Source of the DNA: Prorocentrum cordatum
Taxonomy: Eukaryota > Sar > Dinophyceae > Prorocentrales > Prorocentraceae
Direction: 5' to 3'
Length of the DNA stretch: 64,000 nucleotides
NCBI GenBank assembly: GCA_963575745.1
Contig: CAUYUJ010017960.1
Coordinates: 411,683-475,682, forward strand
The notes beneath the pieces were generated by a model, which was not told where the DNA came from, ran no database searches, and saw only the letters and a list, made by a program, of their open reading frames with translations. The translations under genes and the position numbers were made by a program. Below are positions 47,154 to 58,200 of this stretch, piece after piece (position 1 is the stretch's first letter; every line of letters starts with the position of its first letter).

Positions 47154-47790
47154 ACCCTAAACCCTAACCCTAAACCCTAACCCTAACTCTAAACCCTAAC
47201 CCTTAACCCTAACCGTAACCCTAAACCCTAGCCCTAGCCCTAACCCTAACCCTAAACGCTAACCCTAACCCTAAACCCTAAGAACTAACCCTAACCCTAA
47301 CACTAACCCTAATCCCTAAACCCTAACCCTAAACCCTAAACCCTAACCCTAACCCTAACCCTATAAACCTTAACCGCTAACCCTAGACCCTAACCTAATC
47401 CTGACACTTAACCCTGGACCCCGCAATAAAACCACCCACGCCCTAAACCCTAAACCCTAACCCTAAACCCTAACCCTAACCCCAACCCTAAACCTTAACC
47501 CTAACCCTAGCCCTAAACCCTAACCCTAACCCTAATCTTAACCCTACCCCTAAACCGTAAAGCCCAATCCTCACCCTAAACCCGAACCCTAAACCCTAAC
47601 CCGAACCCTAAACCCTGACCCCTCAACCCTAACCCTAAACCCTAATGCCTAACCCTAACCCTAAGCCCTAAGCCCTAACCCTAACCACCCTAAACTCTAG
47701 CCCTAACCCTAACCCTAACCCTAAACCTTAACCCTAACCCTAAGCCCTATGACCTAACCCTAAACCTTAATCTCTAATCCTTATCAGTAT
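46506..47790. repeat. Interstitial degenerate telomeric array 1
   Basis: There are about 1.3 kb of mixed CCCTAAA and CCCTAA units with many substitutions. The reverse complement gives TTTAGGG/TTAGGG, the telomere types of dinoflagellates and relatives. Degeneracy and flanking sequence on both sides show it is not a live chromosome end. Confidence 0.95.
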
Positions 47791-50220
47791 TAAACCGTAA
47801 AACCTTCCAAACCGGCCGCTATGCAAGCCGCTTTCATCCCTTGCAAAAAATACTACTTCCTGATCATGCGATCAGAAAACATTAGTTTTACAATACATTC
47901 TGCCCGGCCCCGGTCGCGACCCCGGCTCATCCCTTGCAAAAAAATACTATATCCTGATCATGGAGAGAGCGTGATCCACCGCCGCTTTACTGTGGAAAAT
48001 TGCCAACCTTTTCCTCCGGAACCCGGGGGTCTCCCCCCCCCCCTCCGAAAATCCTCCCCCTCCCCTGCCGAACCCCTCCCCCCCCCCCCCCCCCCCTGCT
48101 CCCCCGGCAAAACCCCCCCCTCCCCCCCCCCTCCCTCCCCTAACCCCCCCCCCACCCCCTCCCGCTCGAAAACCGGGGGGGGGTCACTACCGGTTCGAAC
48201 CACCCCTTCCCCCCCCCCCCCCCCCCCCCCCCTGCGGATCACGGAAAAAACCGGGGGGGTTCAACTACCGTTCGAAACCCCCCCCCCCCCCCACCCCCCC
48301 CCCCCCCCCCCCCCCCCCCCCCTACTCACCGCCAGCAAACGACTCCCGGTCCCCACCACCGTCCGCATCACATCCCCTACTGGTGTTCCCAGCACCACTG
48401 TCCTCACCACCGCTGTCCCCACTGGTTCCACCACCGCCCCTACTGTCCCCACCAGTGGCCCCACCACTGTCGCACTGTCCCCGCTGTCCCCAGAACTGTT
48501 CCCACCACGGTTCCACTCTCCCCACTGTCTCCACGGCCCCAACCACTGCCCGACGATCCCCACTGTCCCCACTGTCCCACTGACTCCTCCGCTGTCCCAC
48601 TGAGCTGTCCCACTGTTCCCACCACTGTCCCCACTGTCCCCACCACTGTCCCCACTGTACCTCTGTCCCATTGTCCCACCGCCGTCCTCGCCACCGCCTT
48701 CACCACTGTCCCCACCACCATTGTACCCTCACTGTCCCACTGTTTCCACCTCATTCCCATTGTCCCCACACCACTGTCCCCACCACCACCGTCACCACCA
48801 CTGTCCACTGTCCCCCCCTGTTCCCACCATTGTCCCCACCACTGTCCCCACCACTACCGTCCCCACCACTGTCCCACTGTCCCACTGTCCCCACCATTGT
48901 CCCCACCAGTGTCCCCACCACTACCCTCCCCACCGCTGTCCCACTGTCCCCCCACTGTCCCCACCACTGTCCCGCTGTCCCCTCACCACTGTCCCCACCA
49001 ACACCGTCCCCACCACTGTCCGCACCCCCACTCGGTTTTCGAGGGGGGGGTGGGGGGTTCGAACCGGTAGTGACCCCCCCCCCTTTTCATGATGAGCTTG
49101 GGGGGGGAGGGAGGGGTTCGAACCGGTAGTGACCCCCCCCGGTTTTCCGGAGGGGGGGGGGGAGGGGTTCGAACCGGTAGTGACCCCCCCCGGTTTTCCG
49201 CCAGCAGCGGTAGAACACGCTCTTTCTGATCATGCGATCAGAAAACTTTTTTTAACAATACAAAGTGCCCGGCCCCGGTTCGCGACCCCGCATGTAGCCC
49301 GGGATTGTATATTGTAAAAAATACGATAACCTTAACATCCTGCTCTTGCAAGATGTGTCCATGGTCATATCCCATTGCAAAAAATACGACAAAGTGCGCA
49401 CGCGCGCGGCGGCCCCGTATGCGTACCGGAGTTTCATATTGTAAAAATAGTATAAACTGAAGATTCTGCTCTTGCAAGATGTGCGCATGGTAATATTACA
49501 TTGCAAAAAATACGACAAAGTGCACAAGCGCGCGGCGGCCGCGCGATCATGGCCAACTCCTTTGGAAATTTCAATGTTTTTCAGCACTGGTGCTATGCGA
49601 CAGCCACGCTAGAGGCTGCGGTTATCCAGATGTTGTGGAACTCGCCTTTGTGCTAATCTATGTTATGCTGGCATAGCATACGAGAGGCGTTGCATAGCAA
49701 AGCACGTTGAGGTCGGGCGAACCCTAGAGTCCGCCCGACCCGAACCGACCCGCTTGTTAGGGTTCACGCGTGTCAAGTGCACACGCACCATACTTTAATG
49801 TCCCGCCCGCCCGACCCGACCCGCCCGTTAGGGTCCGCCCGACCCGACCCGACCCGCCCGTTAGGGTCCGCCCACCCGACCCGACCCGACCCGCCCGTCA
49901 GGGTTCACGCGTGTCAAGTGCACACGCACCATACTTTAATGTCCCGCCCGCCCGACCCGACCCGCCCGCTAGGGTCCGCCTGACCCGACCCGGCCCGCCC
50001 GTTAGGGCCTGCCCGCCCGACCGTTAGGGCCCCGCCCGCCCGACCCGCCCGTTAGGGCCCCGCCCGCCCGACCCGCCCGTTAGGGTCCCGCCCGCCCGAC
50101 CCGCCCGTTAGGGTATAACATGAGAAGAGAGATGATCTTTATGTGGGGGTGGAGATGCGGGGGGGATTGATAGCCGCCGCAGGTGGGTGCCAATGCAGGT
50201 AGGTATTCTTGGCCTTGCCC
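47791..50220. repeat. Subtelomeric satellite block A
   Basis: The block consists of sub-repeats of about 125 bp with TTGCAAAAAATAC and CTGATCATGCGATCAG, then a conserved segment around 49555-49670, then a CCCGCCCGTTAGGGTCCGC array (about 49710-50115). It matches block B (50651-51796) closely except for the insertion at 47963-49226. Small ORFs in it repeat with the satellite and are not supported. Confidence 0.9.
47963..49226. mobile_element. Non-autonomous TIR element inserted in satellite block A
   Basis: The insertion is 1264 bp, flanked by the 8-bp direct repeat TGATCATG (47955-47962 and 49227-49234). Its ends are inverted repeats: 20 of the first 24 bases match the reverse complement of the last 24, starting GARAGAGCGTG. 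Block B has the uninterrupted sequence at the same point. The interior is C-homopolymer tracts and a CCACTGTCCCC minisatellite (48.34-49.02 kb) with no transposase ORF. An 8-bp target duplication is typical of hAT elements, but the termini are not diagnostic, so the superfamily is open. Confidence 0.8.
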
Positions 50221-50360
50221 TGTTAGACCCTAACCCTAAACCCTGAACCCTAAACCTTAACCCTAAACCCGAACCCGAACCCTAACCCTAAACCCTCACC
50301 CTAACCCTAACCCTAAACCTTAACCCTCAACACAAACCATACCCCTAACCCTAAACCCTA

Positions 50361-50393
<33 letters not shown>

Positions 50394-50650
50394 CCCTAAT
50401 CCCTAACCCTTAACCCTTAACCCTAACCGTAACCCTAAACCCTAGCCCTAAACGCTAACCCTAACCCTAAACCCTAAGAGCTAACCCTAACCCTAACCCT
50501 AACCCTAATCCCTAAACCCTAACCCTAAACCCTAAACCCTAAACCCTAACCCTAACCCTAAACCCTAACCCGAACCCTAATCCTACACCTTAACCCTGAC
50601 CCTAACCCTAAACCCTAACCCAACCGTAAAACCTAAATCTGTAATCCTTA
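50221..50650. repeat. Interstitial degenerate telomeric array 2
   Basis: CCCTAA/CCCTAAA units lie between satellite blocks A and B. Several variants (CCCGAACC, CCTCAACAC) are shared with array 1, suggesting the array and block were duplicated together. Confidence 0.95.
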
Positions 50651-51796
50651 TAATTATTAAACCCGAATCCCTTCCAAACCGGCCGCTATGCAAGCCGCCC
50701 CCCATCCCTTGCAAAAAATACGATTTCCTGATCATGCGATCAGAAAACCTTGTTTTTTACAATACATTCTGCCCGGCTCCGGTCGCGACCCCGGCTCATC
50801 CCTTGCAAAAAATACTATATCCTGATCATGCGATCAGAAAACCTTATTTTTTAGAATACAACGTGCCCGGCCCCGGTTCGCGACCCCGCATGTAACCCGG
50901 GATTTTATATTGTAAAAAAACGATAACCTTAACATCCTGCTCTTGCAAGATGTGTCCATGGTCATATCCCATTGCAAAAAATACGACAAAGTGCACACGC
51001 GCGCGGCGGCCCCGTATGCGCACCGGAGTTTTATATGGTTAAAAATACTAAAAACTGAAGATTCTGCTCTTGCAAGATGTGTGCATGGTAATATTACATT
51101 GCAAAAAATACGACAAAGTGCGCAAGCGCGCGGCGGCCGCGCGATCATGGCCAACTCCTTTGGAAATTTCAATGTTTTTCAGCATTGGTGCTATGCGACA
51201 GCCGCGCTAGAGGCTGCGGTTATCCAGATGTTGTGGAACTCGCCTTTGTGCTAATCTATGTTATGCTGGCATAGCATACGAGAGGCGTTGCATAGCAAAG
51301 CACGTTGAGGTCGGGCGAACCCTAGAGTCCGCCCGACCCGAACCGACCCGCTTATGAGGGTTCACGCGTGTCAAGTGTACATGCACCATACTTCAATGTC
51401 CCGCCCGCCCGACCCGACCCGCCCGCTAGGGCCCGCCCGACCCGGCCCGACCCGCCCGTTAGGGTCCGCCCACCCGACCCGACCCGACCCGCCCGTCAGG
51501 GTTCACGCGCGCCAAGTGCACCCCGCCCGCTAGGGTCCGCCCGGCCCGACCCGACCCGCCCGTTAGGGTCCGCCCGCCCGACCCGACCCGCCCGTTAGGG
51601 CCCCGCCCGCCCGACCCGCCCGTTAGGGCCCCGCCCGCCCGACCCGCCCGTTAGAGCCCCGCCCGCCCGACCCGCCCGTTAGGGTATAACATGAGAGGAG
51701 AGATGATCTTTATGTGGGGGTGGAGATGCGGGGGGGATTGATAGCCACCGCAGGTGGGTGCCAATGCAGGTAGGTATTCTTGGCCTTGCCCTGTTA
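50651..51796. repeat. Subtelomeric satellite block B (empty site)
   Basis: This is a near copy of block A without the 1264-bp insertion; the uninterrupted palindromic target CTGATCATGCGATCAG lies at about 50820-50840. It ends with the CCCGCCCGTTAGGG array (about 51320-51685) and the same GGGGGTGGAGATGCGGG segment as block A. Confidence 0.9.
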
Positions 51797-52343
51797 GACC
51801 CCTAAACCCTAAACCCTAAACCCTAACCAACCCTAACCTTAAACCTAAACCCCTAACACTAACCCTAACCCTAACCTACTATCAACCTAACCCTAAACCA
51901 TAAGCCCCAAACCCTCCTCCCCTAACCCCGAACCCTAAACCCTAACCCGAACCCTAAACCCTGACCCCTCAACCCTAACCCTAAACCCTAATGCCTAACC
52001 CTAACCCTAAGCCCTAACCCCTAACCTTAACCCTAAACCCTAAACCTCGCTCGCCTCGGACCCCTGCGGAAAGGGGGGGAGGGGGGTGGGGGGGCAGGGG
52101 CGTCCCCGAACCCTCCCCGCCGCCCCTTCAAGGGGGGGGGCAGGGGTTCCGACCCGCCCTGCCCCCCCCCCCCGTCTTTCAAAGGGAAGGGGGGGGGGGG
52201 GGGGGGGGGGGGGGATGGGGTTCGAACAGAGACGGGAACCCCTCGCCCCTTAAAGTGGGGTAGGGGGGGGGTTTCTCGACCCTGTGCCCCCGCCCCTTAA
52301 GGGGGGAGGAGGGGGGGGGGGGGCCCTGGAGCACACCCCCCTT
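51797..52343. repeat. Telomeric array 3 and G-rich junction
   Basis: CCCTAA-type units run to about 52045. Then G-homopolymer-rich sequence with CCTTAAGGGG/CCCCTTAAAG motifs continues to the first ORF of region 4. The G-runs at 52190-52214 and 52310-52322 are of unreliable length. Confidence 0.85.
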
Positions 52344-52862
52344 TTAAAGTCCAAGGTGATCCACTGGCGCTCTTTCCACATCATCCGCGCGCGTTTGCAA
52401 AAGTCGCCTCGCCAGATCGCCGCGATAGGATGCGGTCGCGAGGGGAACGCCCACGGCCTGCACCCATGCGTCCGTCCAGAGCAAGCAAGCAGCGCCGACA
52501 GCAGCCAAAAGGGCTACACCACTCGTCTTCAAGCGCCGCAGCTGACAAATAACTGCGTGTACATCACGACTGACGAGACACGACGCGCCGAACGGGATGA
52601 AGTCGACGACCCTGTCGCCGCTCCGAATCGCCCGCTGGCTGCGCCTGATGGTGCTCTTGAGCCACGAGACGAAGCTCGCACTTCTGACGTTGGTCATTCG
52701 GCGCAGGATATTGTCCTTCCGCTCCCGTAGGCCTGATTGCTGGCGAATTTGGCGAGCATGGTAGCGCCCAGACATTTGGATGTGATACTTGCACTTCCGC
52801 GTTCCGAAATCCATGTTACATATTCTGCACCGCCACGGAGGGCCCTCGCACTCCCTAAACAT
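52344..52862 (-). CDS. Zinc-finger retrogene with hydrophobic segment
   Basis: The 172-residue single-exon ORF starts at Met 52862, 60 bp after a leader motif and 180 bp after a relict spliced leader. The N terminus holds one Cys2-His2-type unit, CRIC...H-x7-H (residues ~12-35), close to U1/matrin-type fingers, followed by a basic region and a hydrophobic stretch (SGVALLAAVGAACLLW) near residues 115-130. The end runs into G-rich sequence, so the C terminus may be truncated. RNA or DNA binding is inferred from the finger only. Confidence 0.5.
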   Translation of the reverse strand: MFRECEGPPWRCRICNMDFGTRKCKYHIQMSGRYHARQIRQQSGLRERKDNILRRMTNVRSASFVSWLKSTIRRSQRAIRSGDRVVDFIPFGASCLVSRDVHAVICQLRRLKTSGVALLAAVGAACLLWTDAWVQAVGVPLATASYRGDLARRLLQTRADDVERAPVDHLGL

Positions 52863-52921
52863 AGCTCACACAAACATGTCCATGCCCACCGCTCTACGAT
52901 GTTGGAAGGAGAAGCGTCCGT

Positions 52922-53061
52922 GCGGAGCTAAGCTCACAGCGAAAATGATGGGCGGAAAGAACTCACAGTCACTGGGAGACTGCTCGTACGCAGCAGCGAG
53001 TGCTGCTGGCCGAGCTAAGCTCACAGCCACGCTTCATTACTTTGAACCAGAATGGCAACAG
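52922..53061 (-). other. Tandem relict leaders upstream of zinc-finger ORF
   Basis: In sense order: a relict spliced leader at 53041-53061, a leader motif at 53011-53023, a second core-like CATTTTCGCT at about 52940-52950, and a second leader motif at 52924-52936. The arrangement matches 43181-43320, so the two loci descend from one doubled leader. Confidence 0.7.
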
Positions 53062-53559
53062 CGACGACAACAGTGCAGGAGATAAACATTTGGGATTCTC
53101 CTGAGACCCTGGAAAACTTCCTGGCCCTTCCTAGAAGCCTGTGAGGCCTGACGAAGTGCTGCGTACCCTCCGCTTTTCCTCGGCCAACTTCTCGGGGGCC
53201 TCTCAACCCGAATCGGCCCCATGTCGGACCGCATTCTTTTGGGGCCCCGCTGGCAGCTAAGAAATACCGAGAAAAAGAGCTCAGACATATATCAGGAAGA
53301 TCACCAACCATAAGAAAGGAGCAGGACGACAAGGAAGGGGAATAAGTGCGTCGACAATGGGTCGCCGTCCACGGCGTTGTGGTACTCATCGTCGCCGTCG
53401 TGGTCGTCATCTTCGTCGACGTCGTCATCCCTTTCAACCCACTTGGCACGAACTGAGAATGCCCCCGAGAGGCCCCCAAGAGGCCCCCAAAAGGCCCCAA
53501 GAGTCTCCCAGAGGCTCCCCAAAGGCCCCACGAAGAGCCCCAACGACTCACTCCAGGAC

Positions 53560-54345
53560 GAGGGACACCAACAACTCACACCACGAGGAGCCCGAACGAC
53601 TCACACACAAAGAAATGCCCGAGCGACTCACGCCGAACGGGCGCCCCGAACGACTCACGCCCCGAGGAGCCCGAACAACTCACATGCAAGGAGGCGCCCG
53701 AACGACTCACACCAGGACGAAGGGCCCGAACGATTCACACCACGAGAAGCCCGAACGACTCACACTCAAGGAGGAGCCCGAACAACTCACACCAGGACGA
53801 GGGGCCCGAACGACTCACACCACGAGAAGCCCGAACGACTCACACACGATGAGGGGCCCGAAGGACTCACACAAGGAAGGACGAGAAGCCCCAACGACTC
53901 ACATTACGAGGAGCAGGAACGACCCACATATCTGCAACGAAAGAGAACCGAACTCTTGCATTATCTCTCAGGATCAGGAACCCCAACGACTCACACCACA
54001 AGGAGCCCGAACGACTCACAAACAAGGAGAGGCCTGGCCGACTCACACCAGGACAAGCTGCCCAAACGACTCACACCACGGAGAGCCCGAACGACTCACA
54101 CGCAAAGGCGCGCCCGAACGACACACACCAGGACGAGGGCCCGGAAGGACTCACACCACGAGGAGCCCGAACGACTCACACACAAAAGGAGGCCCGAACG
54201 GCGCACACCAGGAGGAGAGGCCCGACCGACTCACACCACGAGGAGCCCGAACGACTCACACACAATGATGGGCTCGAAGGACTCACACAGGAAAAGACGA
54301 GGGGCCCCAACGACTCACACCACGAGGATCCACACGAATCACATA
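53560..54345. repeat. CCCGAACGACTCACAC minisatellite
   Basis: About 25 imperfect units of roughly 30-33 bp share a CCCGAACGACTCACAC core alternating with ACGAGGAG or CAGGACGAG. The array sits between the relict leader at 53.06 kb and the 3' flank of the helicase-like unit. Long Arg/Thr/Pro ORFs on the + strand are the repeat translated. Confidence 0.95.
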
Positions 54346-55156
54346 CCTGCACGAACAAACGAACTCTTGCATTATCTCTGGAGGCCCTCCCGTGGCACTG
54401 TAAACCTGCAAGATTAGAAGAGGCCCTCTTCCTGCTTTGGTTTTTTCCATTCTTTGATAAGCAAAGGCGGGCGCAGTTCTGCCAGCACGTTGCGCAACGC
54501 ACGACGCGCCTACTGCGCCTGAGCGCGGAAAACAAAACATCGGAAGTTCGACTGCCACGCCTGGCGAGGGCCCGAGCGACCTCCAAAGAAAAACTCGCCT
54601 GACCTCTCACCCCCTGGGCAGCGATGGGAAAGCTTCAAACTCTGTCCGTGTCAATGCGTTTTTGCTGCTCTTTTGTATGTGTGTACACATTTGGGGCGTT
54701 TTGCATAAATATGCGTGTATATGCGTCAAGGACAAGGTGCCCTAATTTCGCAAGGGGGCGACATCGTGCAACCCAAGCTCGACAGCGGCGCATCCCGCGG
54801 CGGCAACCGCGCCTGCATGTCCTCGGGCGTTAGTCGCAACAACGCTGCTGCCACGAGGGCGGGCCAATGAGGCAAGGAATGAAACATGCTTTACAACAAA
54901 AAGTGGCGAGCCCGTAAGCGCGATGGCCGATATAGGCGAATTCAGCAACGCTGCCACATCGAGGCAAAACCAACATGGGCGCGAGCGTTCCGCTCGGTCT
55001 CCGAAGTGAAAAGGTTACAAAGCGTGCCCTCCCTGTCGTCGCTGTGGCGTCCGCGTCGTCGGCGTCGCCATTCACGTTCTCGTTGTCGTCGTCGTCGTCG
55101 CTATCTCGGCGACGTCGTCGTCGGGTCGTCGTCGTCGTCGTCCTCCGCGTCGGCGT

Positions 55157-55188
<32 letters not shown>

Positions 55189-55247
55189 TCGAGCGGTCAT
55201 CGTCGTCGTCGTCGTGATCGTGGTTAGCGTCGTCGCCTTCAACATTT
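54346..55247. other. 3' flank of helicase-like unit with GTC repeat
   Basis: 54360-55010 is a diverged copy of 60880-61500 (shared ACTCTTGCATTATCT, TGCGCCTTCTGCGC-like and CAGCAACGCTGCCACATCGA segments). A degenerate spliced-leader-like AACCAACATGGGC occurs at 54968-54980. A (GTC)n-rich tract spans about 55085-55215. No independent gene is accepted. Confidence 0.6.
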
Positions 55248-58200
55248 TCACTGTCGTCGCCGTCGGCGTCCTTCGCAAATTATAACGGCTACGCACCACA
55301 ACCGCTCCTTCTTCTGCACCTCCCGTAGCAGAGCGTCCACGCCGAGCAAAGCATTCACATCTGCTTCAAACGAATCTTGCAGTGTTGCCAACTGGATACC
55401 TATCAGGTCGGCGTGCGTGCGCCTTCCGTCCATTCCTGCGCGCCCGCTCGCCTCGACCTCGGGCGTAAACACCTCACTTACTTCACCAACAGAGGCCCGC
55501 GTCTCCTCAGCCAGTGTGCGGAATTCATCAACACGCGATTGCGTCGCAGATGTAAGATCAGACGTAGACTCACTGGGCTCGATCTCGTCGCAGAGCACCA
55601 ACGCGGAGTCCAAAGGGCCTAGTAAATTGTTGCACGCGAGGCCCGCAATTCTCACCGCGGAGTACACCAAAGCCGCCCACTTCCAGCTCTTGCAGATCAC
55701 TACGATGCCGCCCAAAAGGAAAGACTGCTCGTGGTCCACTGCCCCACCGCCAACATACATGTAGACGGCGCTCTTGCCCTTCTCCTTAATGGCTGTAGCT
55801 ATGCGTCCGGACTGGCAGGCATTGTTGAACCAAAGGTCACCATCTTCTTCAATGACCCGCATTTTATGCAGCTCTCTGCTCACTCGCGCATGCAACACAA
55901 GATCTTTGTCCAGCATGAACGACAGAAACCAGGCCAGGCTGCAGAGTGCTGTTATAGCGCTCTCGACTTCCAGGCCAGCGTGAGCATGAAGGAATGGGAA
56001 GCAGAGGCGCGTCACGCCTTTGCTTGCTTCGGAGCTCACCCCTGCAGTGGCGCACGGCAGCAACAAATGGCCGAACGTCAAGGTTGGAATCCAATTCATC
56101 AATTCCACATCGCACCTCACCTTGTCGCGCATATCCTGCACGCCCCATCGCTCGGCTGCCGCGCCATGGCCCAAAGTCCGCAGAGACCTGGCAGGCTCGA
56201 TCACGAATTGCGCCAGAGAGGTACCTGCGCCAGCTGCTTGCGCCAGGACATCATCGAAATATTTGTAGTCGCTACGTCCCTGGCCGAGGGTCGGCAAGTT
56301 GGGAATCTGGTTCCGCTCCAGCTTCCACCACACATCATGAGCGATGCGCTGCACACGACGAACAGCATCATGCAGAAGCCAGACTCCGAAGCAGTCGTGA
56401 TACGACGCTTGAATATTCTGCCGTTCTTCGAGAATGCCCCACGGCAGGTAGTTCTCCCAGATGTGTTCGTTCCTACGCTTCGCGTACTCGGAGCAAAACT
56501 CGTCCTTCGAGCCACCACCGACATACTCATGGCGAGCCTCGCGGGGCCTTCCTGGATGCCCGAAAGGTTGTTCCTCTACCCACATGCAAGTCTTCATCAC
56601 CCCGCGCGTCACGTTGATGTACTCTTGGTTCAAGTTCCTTTGCGTCCCAGCGCACTGATCCTCAGCATCTACTGTGCGACGATGCCGTGCGCAGTGAACT
56701 GTAGGAACGCTCTCCCCCCTCACATTCAAAGGGAGCGACACTTGCACGACCCCTGGACCCAGAGCTGACTCATCGAAAGCAGCTTGCATGAAACAACACA
56801 ACGGTATTGCTGACCTGCTCAGAGGCATGATGATCAGCACCGTGGGTCGTGGGAAAGCTTCCCCCCCCCGCTGACGATTTCTGATAATCACACAAATCTG
56901 CGGCAACGGCGTGGCATAAACATTCGAACAAGAGAGGGTGCCAACCGACTTCATCACCGCCCCGCACTGGACTTTTCCACCACTGGCCGCCGTCGTAGAA
57001 TACGTGCTGCAATCTAGTGTCACGAGCTACAGCCGAGTCAGAAGCAAAAGTGCTCGCAAAGTCGAAACAGCGCGCCACGTAATTGCACGCGTCCTTGCCG
57101 CACCTTTTGCAAACGTCAAGAACTGCATTCTCGGCCTTCACGCACCATTCGTACCACGGACGGGCCTCAGGGACGGCCACGCTTCTTCTCAGAGCCGACT
57201 GCGAGGGCTGAGCTACGCTCACTGCCAACGCAGTGTAATCCTCGCCATCACCTTCAAGACCATGCGGCGCGAAAGGGAGCGCGCCGTCCGGGCTGTCAGA
57301 GCCGACGGTGGAACGAGAACGCCGGCCACCGACATTTTCCACTCTCTGATGCTGGTCCCCCACCATGAGCAGAGTCTGCACAGACACGTTGGCAAAGGCA
57401 GCCACCACCTGGGAAACGTCGTAGGACTCAAACTCTTCCATGCAGAAAAGGCTGATCTCCAGGCGGGCCAACAAACGATTCCGAACAAGCTTTAATGAAG
57501 TGAATTTTATTATTTTGGATTTATTTAATTTATATTATCACTTGGGGGTTAAAAAAAATAAAAAAAGGTGTAAAACCTAATATGAAAAATTGGGGGTGGT
57601 TGATATATGATAATACTTGATGTTTTATATAATCTAAAATTATATTGATTATCGTCACTAATGTGTCGGTAATAAGTATATATATCGATATTATATCATA
57701 TGATATATTATATTATATTATATAATATTTATATTATTTTATATAATTTATAATAATTTATTTATATTTAATTTATAAATTTAGCTCCCGCCCGCCACTT
57801 GACGAAATAATCCATTGTGGACACGATGAGGTAACCGTTGGTGCCTTCTTTGATGACGTTCTCCCAGAGCTCCGCCCTTTTCCGCTTGATGCCGAGGATC
57901 TGTAACATATGTTGGCGAGCAAGGTCGCGGAACACCTCCAACGCCGCGAACTCAGCGTCCCCGACCACGACAGAACAGGCCGCTGGCAAGTCCTTCCAGG
58001 AGATGCGGAACTCCATGATACTCTGAAAAGCAGGACGTAACTGCAAGGCTTCCAGCTCTTGCACCTGCGCGCGCAATGAGTGCAGTTGTTCATTCACCAC
58101 ATCCGCAACTTTGTTTTCCCATGTGTTCAACGCCGCGGGGGCATCTGAAGGGCGCCCAAGCCAAACAACTCGGGGCCCGAAATCATTTGCAACAAACACC

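Noticed and set aside
46506-47790. Live telomere or chromosome end
   Set aside because: Units are heavily degenerate and unique or satellite sequence continues on both sides.
53357-54417. Thr/Arg/Pro-rich plus-strand ORFs of 300-346 codons
   Set aside because: They are read-through of the CCCGAACGACTCACAC minisatellite in two frames.
57490-57785. Organellar DNA insertion
   Set aside because: The AT-richness would fit, but no organellar gene is visible and the exact in-frame GC-AG ends fit an intron better; not fully excluded.
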